This document shows, piece by piece, positions 18,764-27,476 of a stretch of 40,898 nucleotides of DNA. The notes beneath the pieces were generated by a model, which did no database searches, was not told the origin of the DNA, and saw only the letters and a program-made list of their open reading frames with translations. The DNA is from Octadecabacter sp. Lineage in GTDB: Bacteria > Pseudomonadota > Alphaproteobacteria > Rhodobacterales > Rhodobacteraceae. The position numbers were made by a program, and so were the translations under genes. Numbering within the stretch: the stretch's first letter is position 1; each line of letters begins with the position of its first letter. The DNA is taken from NCBI GenBank assembly GCA_028825445.1, contig JAPKAD010000019.1, positions 1-40,898 of the forward strand, given 5' to 3'.

Positions 18764-20170
18764 ATGGGCGATATTTTAATCACTGACGACGAGCGTGACA
18801 TTCGCGAATTGATATCCGACATCCTTAAGGACGAGGGGTTTTCAACACGTTTGGCTGGCACTTCGGACGAATGTATGGCGCAAATTGACAAAGCCGTTCC
18901 TGCGCTGATGATTCTTGATATATGGCTAAAAGACAGTCAAATGGACGGTATTGATATTTTAAAGCAGGTTAAACGTGATCACCCAGAGATGCCTGTTGTG
19001 ATAATTTCTGGCCACGGCAATATTGAAATTGCAGTCGCTGCGATCAAGCAGGGTGCCTATGATTTTATTGAAAAACCTTTTAATATTGACCAACTTATGG
19101 TGGTTATCCGCCGTGCGATGGAAACAAGCCGTTTGCGCCGTGAGAACTTAGAATTAAAACGTACAGATGCTACGCCAACAGAAATGTTGGGTGAGAGCGC
19201 TGCATTTCGCACACTTATTAGCCAGCTTGAAAAAGTCTCTAAATCTAATGGACGTGTCATGTTGAAGGGGGAAAGTGGTTCTGGCAAAGAAACGGCTGCT
19301 CGCTATATTCACATTAACTCTGACCGTGGAGATATGCCGTTTGTATCTGTCAACTGCGCGTCGATAGAACCTAATCGAATGGAAGAAGTGTTGTTTGGTC
19401 GTGAGATTGAAGGGCGCGGCGCCGAACCTGGTTTATTGGAAGATGCCAATGGTGGTGTGATCTATTTTGACGGCGTCGCAGATATGCCACTTGGGACTCA
19501 ATCCAAGCTGCTTCGTGTGCTTGTGGACCAAAAATTCCAACGAGTTGGTGGTGTTGACAAAATACAAGTTGATGTTAGAGTTATTTCAAGCACTAACAAA
19601 GATTTACAGGTAGAAATTGCAGCGGAAACTTTCCGTCAAGAATTATATCACCGCTTGAACGTAGTGCCGATTCAAGTACCAAGTCTTGAAGATCGACGTG
19701 AGGATATTCCTCTTCTGGCAGAACACTTTATTGAAGAACTAAATATTTCTCAAGGGCTTACCATACGATCTTTAAGCAATGACGCAGTGGCGCTCTTGCA
19801 AACAATGGCGTGGCCCGGAAATGCGCGTCAGCTTAAGAACGTGATGGAACGTGTGCTCATATTGGGTGATGTAACCGGGGCAATTGAGGCTAAGGAACTT
19901 CCTACACAGTCCGACAGTCCTGCGGATCAAGGGCGTGTGTTATTGACGGGAAGCCTTGCTACATTACCGCTTCGTGAGGCGCGTGAATTATTTGAACGTG
20001 AATATCTGTTGACCCAAATAAACCGTTTTGGTGGCAATATTAGCCGCACTGCGAACTTTGTTGGTATGGAGCGATCAGCACTGCACCGCAAGCTTAAGAC
20101 GCTTGGTGTAGTTACATCCAATAAAGCAGGTGCGCGCGTAGCTCATGTCGAGGAAGAGGATGAAGTGTGA
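18764..20170 (+). CDS. ntrX: Response regulator NtrX with degenerate AAA+ motifs
   Basis: The response regulator partner of NtrY, 468 residues. Receiver Asp52 is in LMILDIWLKD. The AAA+ domain has Walker A GESGSGKE (169-176), and a C-terminal Fis-type helix-turn-helix contains NISRTANFVGMERSALHRKL. The GAFTGA loop is missing (the segment reads EVLFGREIEGRGAEPGLL), as in other alphaproteobacterial NtrX proteins that do not act with sigma-54. In Walker B (GGVIYFDGVAD) the glutamate after Asp236 is replaced by Gly237 (codon GGC), which should weaken ATP hydrolysis. ATG 18764 has GAGG about 8 bases upstream. It follows ntrY by 23 bases in the same operon. Confidence 0.94.
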   Translation: MGDILITDDERDIRELISDILKDEGFSTRLAGTSDECMAQIDKAVPALMILDIWLKDSQMDGIDILKQVKRDHPEMPVVIISGHGNIEIAVAAIKQGAYDFIEKPFNIDQLMVVIRRAMETSRLRRENLELKRTDATPTEMLGESAAFRTLISQLEKVSKSNGRVMLKGESGSGKETAARYIHINSDRGDMPFVSVNCASIEPNRMEEVLFGREIEGRGAEPGLLEDANGGVIYFDGVADMPLGTQSKLLRVLVDQKFQRVGGVDKIQVDVRVISSTNKDLQVEIAAETFRQELYHRLNVVPIQVPSLEDRREDIPLLAEHFIEELNISQGLTIRSLSNDAVALLQTMAWPGNARQLKNVMERVLILGDVTGAIEAKELPTQSDSPADQGRVLLTGSLATLPLREARELFEREYLLTQINRFGGNISRTANFVGMERSALHRKLKTLGVVTSNKAGARVAHVEEEDEV

Positions 20171-20252
20171 AGGTCCGCTGTGCACGTCTTTGGTTGACCG
20201 GACTACTGGATTCTGTCACTAGAACCAATCTATCAGCATTCAAGGTACTCCC

Positions 20253-21629
20253 ATGAAGGTCATAATTTGCGGAGCGGGTCAGGTTGGCTGGCAAATTGCT
20301 CGCCATTTAGCTTCTGAGCGTAATGACGTTACGGTTGTAGATAATAATCCAGAACTTGTACGTCGCGCAACGGATACGCTTGACGTGCAAGGCATAGAAG
20401 GCTTTGCCAGTTATCCTGATATTCTTGAACGCGCTGGAGCAGCTGACGCAGACATGATTATAGCGGCTACCCATTCTGATGAGGTTAACATGGTGACCTG
20501 TCAGGTTGCTCATTCTGTTTTTGCAGTGCAACGTAAGATTGCGCGCCTACGTGGACAAAGTTACCTTAATGCAATCTATTCGGATTTGTATCGTCGCGAT
20601 CACCTGCCGATTGACGTGGTTATTTCACCAGAAATGGAAGTTGCAGAAGCTGCTTTACAACGCCTTGCAGCGCCAGCTTCATTCGACACTGAGAGTTTTC
20701 TGGATGGTCACGCGCAATTACTTGGCATTCAAATCGAAGAAGACTGTCCTGTTATAAATACTCCACTTCGTCAGCTTAGTGATTTATTTTCAACTCTGAA
20801 AGCTGTTGTTGTTGGTATTAGGCGGGGAGGAACGTTGTTTGCGCCTTCTGCTGGCGATCAAATATTTCCGGGTGATGAATGTTATGTCATGACTGAGAAT
20901 ACTGATATTAATCGCACACTTGAGATTTTCGGTAAGACTCAAAGTAAGCTGGAACGAGTTGTCATTATTGGTGGTGGTAACGTCGGCCTAGCGGTTGCAC
21001 GTAGACTTGAAGCCAGAACAGACCGCGTTCGTGTGCGGGTTATTGAACGTGACCGCGACATCGCAGAAGCAGCTGCCGATCAATTGGAACGCACGATTGT
21101 GTTAAACGGAGATGGATTAGACTCTGCTCTGCTAGAAGAGGCGAATATTGCCAATGCGGATGCGGTTTTGGTTGTAACGGATGATGACAAGACAAATCTG
21201 CTAGCAGCAGTTCGCGCCAAGGGGATGGGCTGTCCAATGGCAATTTGTTTGACTAACGATCCAACATTGGTTCCACTGATGGGACCACTCAATATTGATG
21301 CATATATTAATCCTCGCTCTACAACCGTGAGTTCGATTCTGCGTCATATCCGGCACGGTCGTGTAAAGGCGGTCTATTCAGTTGGAGATGCAGAGGCAGA
21401 GGTGATTGAGGCGCAGGTTCTTACAACAAGCCCTATGGCTGGCAAAATTTTACGCGATATTGATTTTCCCGAAGGTGTTTTGGTGGGCGGTGTTCTGAAG
21501 AGTGGCAAGATGCATAAACCTCGCGGTAATTTGCGTATCGAAGATGGTGATATAGTAGCAATTTTTGCAATGGCCGCGCAAGTCGCTGAAGTTGAGGCAC
21601 TATTACAAGTGTCCATCGATTTTTTCTGA
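20253..21629 (+). CDS. trkA: Trk potassium uptake regulatory protein TrkA
   Basis: The cytosolic NAD-binding regulator of the Trk potassium channel, 458 residues. It has two tandem RCK modules. The first Rossmann fold starts with IICGAGQVGWQIARHL, the second with VVIIGGGNVGLAVARRL near residue 230. Each is followed by a C-terminal RCK subdomain; the last ends with DGDIVAIFAMAAQVAEVEALL. AAGG lies about 8 bases before the ATG at 20253. It follows ntrX by 82 bases and is 21 bases before trkH, so the two Trk components are co-transcribed and may share the ntr promoter. Confidence 0.96.
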   Translation: MKVIICGAGQVGWQIARHLASERNDVTVVDNNPELVRRATDTLDVQGIEGFASYPDILERAGAADADMIIAATHSDEVNMVTCQVAHSVFAVQRKIARLRGQSYLNAIYSDLYRRDHLPIDVVISPEMEVAEAALQRLAAPASFDTESFLDGHAQLLGIQIEEDCPVINTPLRQLSDLFSTLKAVVVGIRRGGTLFAPSAGDQIFPGDECYVMTENTDINRTLEIFGKTQSKLERVVIIGGGNVGLAVARRLEARTDRVRVRVIERDRDIAEAAADQLERTIVLNGDGLDSALLEEANIANADAVLVVTDDDKTNLLAAVRAKGMGCPMAICLTNDPTLVPLMGPLNIDAYINPRSTTVSSILRHIRHGRVKAVYSVGDAEAEVIEAQVLTTSPMAGKILRDIDFPEGVLVGGVLKSGKMHKPRGNLRIEDGDIVAIFAMAAQVAEVEALLQVSIDFF

Positions 21630-21650
21630 TGAACATCTGCTCACAAAACC

Positions 21651-23165
21651 ATGCCTAACCTTTCAGAACGCCCATTATTTATCCTACTAATGGGTATTGG
21701 TGCAATGGCAATGATGGTGCCAGCGATCCATGCTTTATCTATTGATAATCACGCAGTTGCGCGTTCATTTTTTTATTCAGGCTTATTATTTTTAATTTTA
21801 ACATTGTTTATTGGACTTGCTACAGTCAATTATAAAAATCATCTTGCTCGAGGTTATTTGGTGTCGCTTCTGGCCGCATTTCTGGTGCTACCATTAATGC
21901 TTGCTGTGCCGATGTACGAAGCTGTCCCAAGTATGAGCTTTCTTGAAGCATGGTTTGAATCAGTTTCATCAATTACTACAACTGGCGCGACGCTTTACGA
22001 TAGTCCACTTCAATTGCCGCGCTCTGTGCATTTGTGGCGGGCCTTGATGGGGTGGCTGGGTGGTTTGCTTATCTGGGTGTCTGCAATTTCCATTCTTGCA
22101 CCGCTCAATATTGGTGGATTTGAGGTCAGTGCCACAGGTGGCGGATCAGCGAGCGAAAAAACATTTGCACAAGTTGGTCGCATAGCGGACCCATCTAAAC
22201 GCTTGGTTCGCTATGGCTCAAAATTCATCCCTCTGTATTTTTCACTGACGGCCTTGTTGTGGCTCAGCCTCACAGCGTCAGGGGAAGTGTCATTTGTGGC
22301 GCTTTGCCATGCGATGTCAGTCATGGCTACTTCAGGCATTTCACCTGTGAGTGGGCTTATCTTTTCGCCAGCAGGATTTTTAGGTGAATTTGTTATTTTA
22401 TTGTTTTTTATATTCGCCTTGTCTCGCGTTTCGTTTTCACGCGGAGTGTCTGGCCAAGAGGTCAGCCCACTTTATAAAGATAATGAATTCCAATTGGCGT
22501 TGTCTTTAATTGGTGTGTTAGTTGCGGTCCTGTTTCTGCGCCACGGTGTTGTTGCTTTTGAGGATGGGACTAATAATGAACTGGGTAACGCAGCGCGCGC
22601 ACTGTGGGGTGCGTTATTTACAATCACCAGCTTTCTGACGACCACTGGGTTTGAATCAGCTGATTGGAAGGCGACACGTGATTGGTCAGGGCTCGGCACA
22701 CCGGGGCTGATGCTGGTAGGTTTGTCGCTGATTGGTGGAGGTGTAGCGACTACTGCGGGTGGCATAAAACTGTTGCGGGTCTATGCGCTTTGGAAACATG
22801 GGCAGCGTGAAATTGAAAGACTTGTGCTTCCATCTTCTGTGGGTGGAGCAGGTGCTGTAGCGCGTCAAATTAGACGCCAAGGCGCGCAAATTGCGTGGAT
22901 TTTTTTTATGTTATTCACAATTTCGATTGCGGCTGTGATGGTATTACTTTCACTTTGTGGTGTTCAATTTGAAACCGCAATGGTATTGGCTGTTGCGGCC
23001 TTGTCCACAACTGGTCCTTTAGCAGAAATTGCTGCTGAATCTCCCATATCATATGCGGGTATCCCTGACAAAGCAAAGATCATTCTAGCCTTTGCGATGG
23101 TCCTTGGGCGGTTAGAAGCCTTAGCGATTATCGCGCTTTTAAACCCTGAATTCTGGCGAAGATAA
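21651..23165 (+). CDS. trkH: Trk potassium channel membrane subunit TrkH
   Basis: The inner-membrane potassium-translocating subunit, 504 residues and largely hydrophobic. Four pore-loop repeats of the SKT superfamily are visible: SITTTGATLYD (about 107-117), MATSGISPV (about 225), FLTTTGFESAD (about 330) and LSTTGPLAE (about 455). These glycines form the selectivity filter. Its regulator TrkA is encoded directly upstream. The ATG at 21651 has no strong ribosome site, so translation may depend on coupling to trkA. It is the last gene before a spacer of about 130 bases that carries the hfq promoter region. Confidence 0.95.
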   Translation: MPNLSERPLFILLMGIGAMAMMVPAIHALSIDNHAVARSFFYSGLLFLILTLFIGLATVNYKNHLARGYLVSLLAAFLVLPLMLAVPMYEAVPSMSFLEAWFESVSSITTTGATLYDSPLQLPRSVHLWRALMGWLGGLLIWVSAISILAPLNIGGFEVSATGGGSASEKTFAQVGRIADPSKRLVRYGSKFIPLYFSLTALLWLSLTASGEVSFVALCHAMSVMATSGISPVSGLIFSPAGFLGEFVILLFFIFALSRVSFSRGVSGQEVSPLYKDNEFQLALSLIGVLVAVLFLRHGVVAFEDGTNNELGNAARALWGALFTITSFLTTTGFESADWKATRDWSGLGTPGLMLVGLSLIGGGVATTAGGIKLLRVYALWKHGQREIERLVLPSSVGGAGAVARQIRRQGAQIAWIFFMLFTISIAAVMVLLSLCGVQFETAMVLAVAALSTTGPLAEIAAESPISYAGIPDKAKIILAFAMVLGRLEALAIIALLNPEFWRR

Positions 23166-23246
23166 TTCTTCTTTTGGATTGTCTCGATCATGACCTTGTA
23201 TTTGGGGTAGAATTCTAACAAATACCAAGACATAATATTAACCGTA

Positions 23247-23277
23247 TTGACATATTGGCCGCAGTGACGGTCACAAT
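23247..23277 (+). promoter_or_regulatory. Possible hfq promoter with a GTGACGGTCAC palindrome
   Basis: TTGACA at 23247-23252 is a perfect -35 hexamer. CACAAT at 23272-23277 is a possible -10, although the 19-base spacing is long. A perfect palindrome GTGAC-G-GTCAC (23264-23274) lies between them and could be an operator or chance. The hfq start is 23 bases further on. Confidence 0.35.
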
Positions 23278-23299
23278 AACAAGAAAAGGGACGGGGACT

Positions 23300-23539
23300 A
23301 TGGCCTCAGATAAGCAAAGCCTTCAGGATGCATTTCTCAATCATGTACGTAAAACCAAAGTTCCAGTGACGATTTTCCTGATTAACGGTGTGAAACTGCA
23401 GGGAATAGTTACATGGTTTGACAGTTTTTGCGTACTTTTGCGTCGCGATGGCCAAAGTCAGCTAGTCTACAAATCTGCAATCAGCACTATTATGCCATCA
23501 CAACCGATTAGTTTATACGATGGTGAGGAAAGTAGCTGA
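23300..23539 (+). CDS. hfq: RNA chaperone Hfq
   Basis: A hexameric Sm-like RNA chaperone that pairs small RNAs with mRNAs, 79 residues. The Sm1 motif contains [27 protein letters not shown]. The Sm2 motif reads [13 protein letters not shown]. In most Hfq proteins the Sm2 motif is YKHA, with the histidine contributing to the U-binding proximal pore; here residue 59 is Ser (codon TCT). ATG 23300 is chosen because GGGACGGGG precedes it and the product then begins [18 protein letters not shown], the family N-terminus. The frame is open 45 bases further upstream without support. hflX follows after two bases. Confidence 0.96.
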   Translation: MASDKQSLQDAFLNHVRKTKVPVTIFLINGVKLQGIVTWFDSFCVLLRRDGQSQLVYKSAISTIMPSQPISLYDGEESS

Positions 23540-23541
23540 TA

Positions 23542-24843
23542 ATGGGTGATGAACGTTCTGTTACACGCGCTTATGTCTTGCATCCGGAAATTAAATCGGA
23601 CAACTCGCGTCGCCACGCAGCGTCTGCGCTAGAAGAAGGTGTTTCTCTTGCACATGCGCTTCCCGAACTTGAGGTTGTGGGCAGCCAGGTCGTCAGCCTA
23701 CCCAAAATGCACCCTGGAATGCTGTTTGGTAAAGGCAAGATCCAAGAAATAAAAGACTGGCTTGCAGAAGTGGAGGCGGGTCTAGTGTTGATTGATGGCC
23801 ATGTCAGCCCAGTGCAACAGCGCAATCTTGAAAAAGAATGGGGCGTAAAGTTGTTGGATCGCACCGGTCTTATTCTGGAGATTTTTAGTGACCGCGCCCG
23901 CACTCGTGAAGGCGTATTGCAGGTAGAAATGGCTGCACTATCATATCAACGCACACGCCTTGTACGTGCGTGGACGCACCTTGAACGCCAACGTGGTGGT
24001 CTTGGGTTTGTTGGTGGCCCTGGTGAAACCCAAGTGGAGGCTGACCGTCGCGCGATTGACCTGCAGCTTAACAATTTAAAAAAACAACTTAGTAAGGTCG
24101 TTAAAACCCGCGAATTGCACCGTAAAGCCCGTGCAAAAGTTCCATTCCCAATTGTGGCACTTGTTGGTTACACTAATGCTGGCAAATCGACTCTTTTTAA
24201 CCGTTTGACTGGTGCAAATGTATTTGTGCAAGATATGCTCTTTGCCACTCTTGACCCAACAATGCGCAAGGTCGAACTGCCAAATGGTGATGCGATCATC
24301 ATGTCTGACACTGTAGGTTTCATCTCAGATTTGCCGACACAATTGGTTGCATCATTTCGCGCAACATTAGAAGAAGTTCTTGAGGCAGACGTGATTTTGC
24401 ACGTGCGTGACATAAGTCATCCACAATCGGCAGACCAAAAGAAAGCAGTTCTCGATACGTTGCGCCAGCTTGACGTGAACCCGGACGTACCGATGATCGA
24501 GGTCCTTAATAAAATAGATTTGCTCGAGACTGATGATGCAGATTACTTGCAAGCTCTTAATAAGGATGGCAAAAATGTTTTTGGGATTTCGGCAATTACG
24601 GGGCAAGGCCTTGATACACTGCTTGACCAAATCACCGAAAAGCTAAAAGTCACGACACTTACACAAACCCTAGCGCTTGATTGGTCACAAGGTGGCGCAC
24701 AAAGTTGGCTGCGACGCGAGAACGTGATAGAAGCAACAGAACAAAGAGAAACAGGCTGGAAAATCTATGTCCGTTGGTCGCCGTCCCAAGCCGCCAAGTT
24801 TGAAAAACAATTTCCAGAAGCCTTGATAGCGCAACGTTTTTAA
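23542..24843 (+). CDS. hflX: Ribosome-associated GTPase HflX
   Basis: A GTPase that splits stalled or heat-damaged 70S ribosomes, 433 residues. The N-terminal HflX domain includes HPGMLFGKGKIQEI and LIDGHVSPVQQRNLE. It is followed by a coiled linker with RRAIDLQLNNLKKQL, and a G domain with G1 GYTNAGKSTLFN, G3 DTVGF, G4 NKID and G5 SAITG. The short C-terminal domain ends the protein. ATG 23542 starts two bases after the hfq stop, so hfq and hflX are translationally coupled, as in many proteobacteria. Confidence 0.96.
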   Translation: MGDERSVTRAYVLHPEIKSDNSRRHAASALEEGVSLAHALPELEVVGSQVVSLPKMHPGMLFGKGKIQEIKDWLAEVEAGLVLIDGHVSPVQQRNLEKEWGVKLLDRTGLILEIFSDRARTREGVLQVEMAALSYQRTRLVRAWTHLERQRGGLGFVGGPGETQVEADRRAIDLQLNNLKKQLSKVVKTRELHRKARAKVPFPIVALVGYTNAGKSTLFNRLTGANVFVQDMLFATLDPTMRKVELPNGDAIIMSDTVGFISDLPTQLVASFRATLEEVLEADVILHVRDISHPQSADQKKAVLDTLRQLDVNPDVPMIEVLNKIDLLETDDADYLQALNKDGKNVFGISAITGQGLDTLLDQITEKLKVTTLTQTLALDWSQGGAQSWLRRENVIEATEQRETGWKIYVRWSPSQAAKFEKQFPEALIAQRF

Positions 24844-24851
24844 AATTAACT

Positions 24852-24883
24852 TACCAAAAACGCAATTCCATGGGATTTTGGTA
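24852..24883. terminator. Possible bidirectional terminator between hflX and the acylase gene
   Basis: TACCAAAA 24852-24859 and TTTTGGTA 24876-24883 form an 8-bp stem, with an inner TTCC/GGGA pairing across a 6-base bulge. It lies between two convergent genes, 9 bases after the hflX stop. The stem is AT-rich and no long T-run follows on either strand, so the call rests on position and symmetry. Confidence 0.35.
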
Positions 24884-24911
24884 TATGATTAGTGTACCAA
24901 ATTCAAATTTC

Positions 24912-27377
24912 TTATTCCACAGCTTCCAACACAGTAATCCCTACTGCACCACCACGGGCCAGTGCTGGATCGAGAGACATTGGTATGTATTCACCTCGCC
25001 GCCATAAATCTCCAAGATCATCGTAATAGCGCGACAGAAAATGCCCTGATTGGCCAGTGGATATAATAAAAACCGAACTATCAGGATCAGCGAAATCATA
25101 CACTCCACGGTAGGTAGCAGCATGCACATTCTGAAACGGATCATTGCCAACACCATTAGTACGGCCACGCATCAGCGTGTTGTCGCCACCGGAAGTTGAA
25201 TGTCGAATATTGACGAACCACCGCAATACGGGTGCAGAGCCGAGCACTGGATGGTCATGTTTGGCTTCGTGAGCATCGCCCCAGCGCAGGGTTTGCAGGT
25301 CCGTACCATAAGCTTGAGTCACCCAAACTAGCGCGTCGTCCAAAGCCCAGCGCGCGATGTCTGTACAGGTTTCTAAAGGAGCGGACTGTAGCACATCGCA
25401 CCAGATTTCAGCACCATCAATGTTGCGATAAACCCTTTCAATAAACAGCGGTTCAACATGGGTGTATTCACGTGCCAAGGGGCCCAATTCATCGCGCATC
25501 AGGCGATCTTGCAAGGCGCGCATCCATGCAACATATATCAGAGGTTCAGGCAGGTGTTCATTCATCTCGCCGTTCCATTCTGCTAGTAGCGCCAGAGCGT
25601 CCTGGCGCAGCTTTTCCGTTGAGCCTTCTCTTGCGGCTTCTCCGGTGAACCACAGATCCGCACCAATAAGTGGTAAGATGGACCGCGCCGTGTAGCTGAC
25701 AGTGTCGCTTTGTGCTTCGATGAAACTGTCGCGGGTGTGGACTTCACGAGCTTGCATTAACAAACGCCACCGGTTCACTCGCTGACTGTCGCTCCAGGTA
25801 AAACTTACATGTGCTGGAAAAGGTAAATCAGTGATTTTGTTGTTGGTATTGCCGACAATGCCGCCAATTGGGTCAACCCATTCGGGGTTAGTGTCAAACG
25901 GGCGGTGACCGTCCCAGCGATTCTGTGACAGATATCCGTAATGCGGCATGCGCCCCTGTGTAACATTATCTGAGTGACGGTTGGGTACATGACCGATGAG
26001 TTTGAGTCCGACAGAATTGCGATCCGTAAGTGTCAGCATTTGGGATGGAGCGACATAATCTTCAGCCGCTTTAATCCCCGCTTCAACACTGCGTGCCCGC
26101 ATCAATTTCATCGCTGCTTGTATAGTAGTGTCTTGGCTGGACAGCGCCGTCCAGGCCAGTGCTGTCACATGCCCTGGTGGGCGGATTGTTGCGAGGTTGA
26201 ATTGATCAGGTGGCAAGACAGGTCCGTTCACTGTCCATTGTAGTTGTAGTGTAATTGACGGTTCATCTTTTATACGCACAATACTTTCGCGAGTTTCAAA
26301 ATTGGCCCAGCCATTTGGACGGCGGTATTGGTTGGCATCAGACGGATTTACCTCTTCAATATAAATATCTTGGTCATCTAAGTTACTTGATGTGATGCCC
26401 CAGCCAAGGTCTGCAGACCGACCGACCATAACAACTGGGACCCCAGGAATTGTGCCACCGATGACGCCGCCAGATTTAAGTTCTAAACGCGCAAGGTACC
26501 AGATCGAGGGGGCTGTTAGGCCAAGATGTGGATCATTGGCAAGTAACGTTGATCCAGTGGCAGATCGACTTATGCCAGCTGCCCACGAATTGGATGCACC
26601 GGCAAGATCGCGCGGCACTACAGGGGATAGAGGATCAAATGCCATACGGTTGTTAGGTGTAAAGGCTGGCACATCATTAATAAGAGATGCATAACTTGAC
26701 AGTTCCGCAAGGCCTGTGCCTGGCGCTTCAGGCAAAATATCATTCAACCGATTTTCGTTATTGAGGATCAATGAAGTGCGGGCGCGTAAGACTTCTGCTT
26801 CGAGGTGGTTGCTTAACTGCAACGCCATAAGTTTTATGATCGACACGGAATCCGCGGGTTGCCAAGGAGCAATAGCATGGTTGAACAACCACATTTCTGG
26901 CGCGCCACGTCCGCGCGATCCTGCGTTGACTTGGCCAATCCATGCATTCACCCCGTCTGAATAAGCTGCTAATGCTGATTGGGTTTGATCGTCAAGCGCC
27001 ACCACAGAGGTTCGAGATAATGGGTAAAGATCAAGGCGACGGATCAGAGTATCTATTGGCAGTGTGCGGGCCCCAAAAAGTTCTGATAACCGCCCTTGTG
27101 CCGTACGTCGTAGCATAGTCATCTGCCACAGACGGTCTTGCGCGTGAGCCATGCCAAGTGCAAAAAATACGTCTTCGTCGGTTTCACCGAAAATATGTGG
27201 CACATTGGCATTGTCTCGAACAATTTCTACAGAGTTTGAAATGCCAGAAACCTGCAGCGTAACTTCATAATCTGGCAAGGAACGCGAAGCAAAATAATAG
27301 GTCAGTGCAAGAACTGCCACACCAAATAATATCAGCGTTGAAGCGAGCCGGACAAGCCAGCGGAAGACGAGTGTCAT
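24912..27377 (-). CDS. Penicillin acylase family N-terminal nucleophile hydrolase
   Basis: An 821-residue precursor of the S45 Ntn-hydrolase family, whose members cleave amide bonds in beta-lactams, acyl-homoserine lactones or acyl peptides. An N-terminal hydrophobic segment (about 9-30) is a signal or membrane anchor, so the enzyme acts outside the cytosol. The alpha-chain region includes HIFGETDEDVFFALGMAHAQDRLWQM. Autocleavage should occur before Ser262 in AGASNSWAAG, leaving Ser262 as the nucleophile of the beta chain. The downstream LLANDPHLGL and GVPVVMVGRSADLGWGIT segments are typical. The substrate cannot be told from sequence; acyl-homoserine lactone or peptide acylase activity are both possible. 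It stands alone, convergent with hflX and divergent from the dehydrogenase gene across 99 bases. Confidence 0.92.
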   Translation of the reverse strand: MTLVFRWLVRLASTLILFGVAVLALTYYFASRSLPDYEVTLQVSGISNSVEIVRDNANVPHIFGETDEDVFFALGMAHAQDRLWQMTMLRRTAQGRLSELFGARTLPIDTLIRRLDLYPLSRTSVVALDDQTQSALAAYSDGVNAWIGQVNAGSRGRGAPEMWLFNHAIAPWQPADSVSIIKLMALQLSNHLEAEVLRARTSLILNNENRLNDILPEAPGTGLAELSSYASLINDVPAFTPNNRMAFDPLSPVVPRDLAGASNSWAAGISRSATGSTLLANDPHLGLTAPSIWYLARLELKSGGVIGGTIPGVPVVMVGRSADLGWGITSSNLDDQDIYIEEVNPSDANQYRRPNGWANFETRESIVRIKDEPSITLQLQWTVNGPVLPPDQFNLATIRPPGHVTALAWTALSSQDTTIQAAMKLMRARSVEAGIKAAEDYVAPSQMLTLTDRNSVGLKLIGHVPNRHSDNVTQGRMPHYGYLSQNRWDGHRPFDTNPEWVDPIGGIVGNTNNKITDLPFPAHVSFTWSDSQRVNRWRLLMQAREVHTRDSFIEAQSDTVSYTARSILPLIGADLWFTGEAAREGSTEKLRQDALALLAEWNGEMNEHLPEPLIYVAWMRALQDRLMRDELGPLAREYTHVEPLFIERVYRNIDGAEIWCDVLQSAPLETCTDIARWALDDALVWVTQAYGTDLQTLRWGDAHEAKHDHPVLGSAPVLRWFVNIRHSTSGGDNTLMRGRTNGVGNDPFQNVHAATYRGVYDFADPDSSVFIISTGQSGHFLSRYYDDLGDLWRRGEYIPMSLDPALARGGAVGITVLEAVE

Positions 27378-27476
27378 AGAACTTCCTTCGACTTGGTCCC
27401 TCCGACAGGTTGACGTGGCGCGGGGGTTGGTTACCTATCTCGCAACACAAATGATGATGCAAGCGGGAGAGACGTG

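Noticed and set aside
20171..20252. GTCCG...CGGAC repeat between ntrX and trkA as a terminator
   Set aside because: The loop is over 20 bases, the stem is only 5 bp, and no T-run follows.
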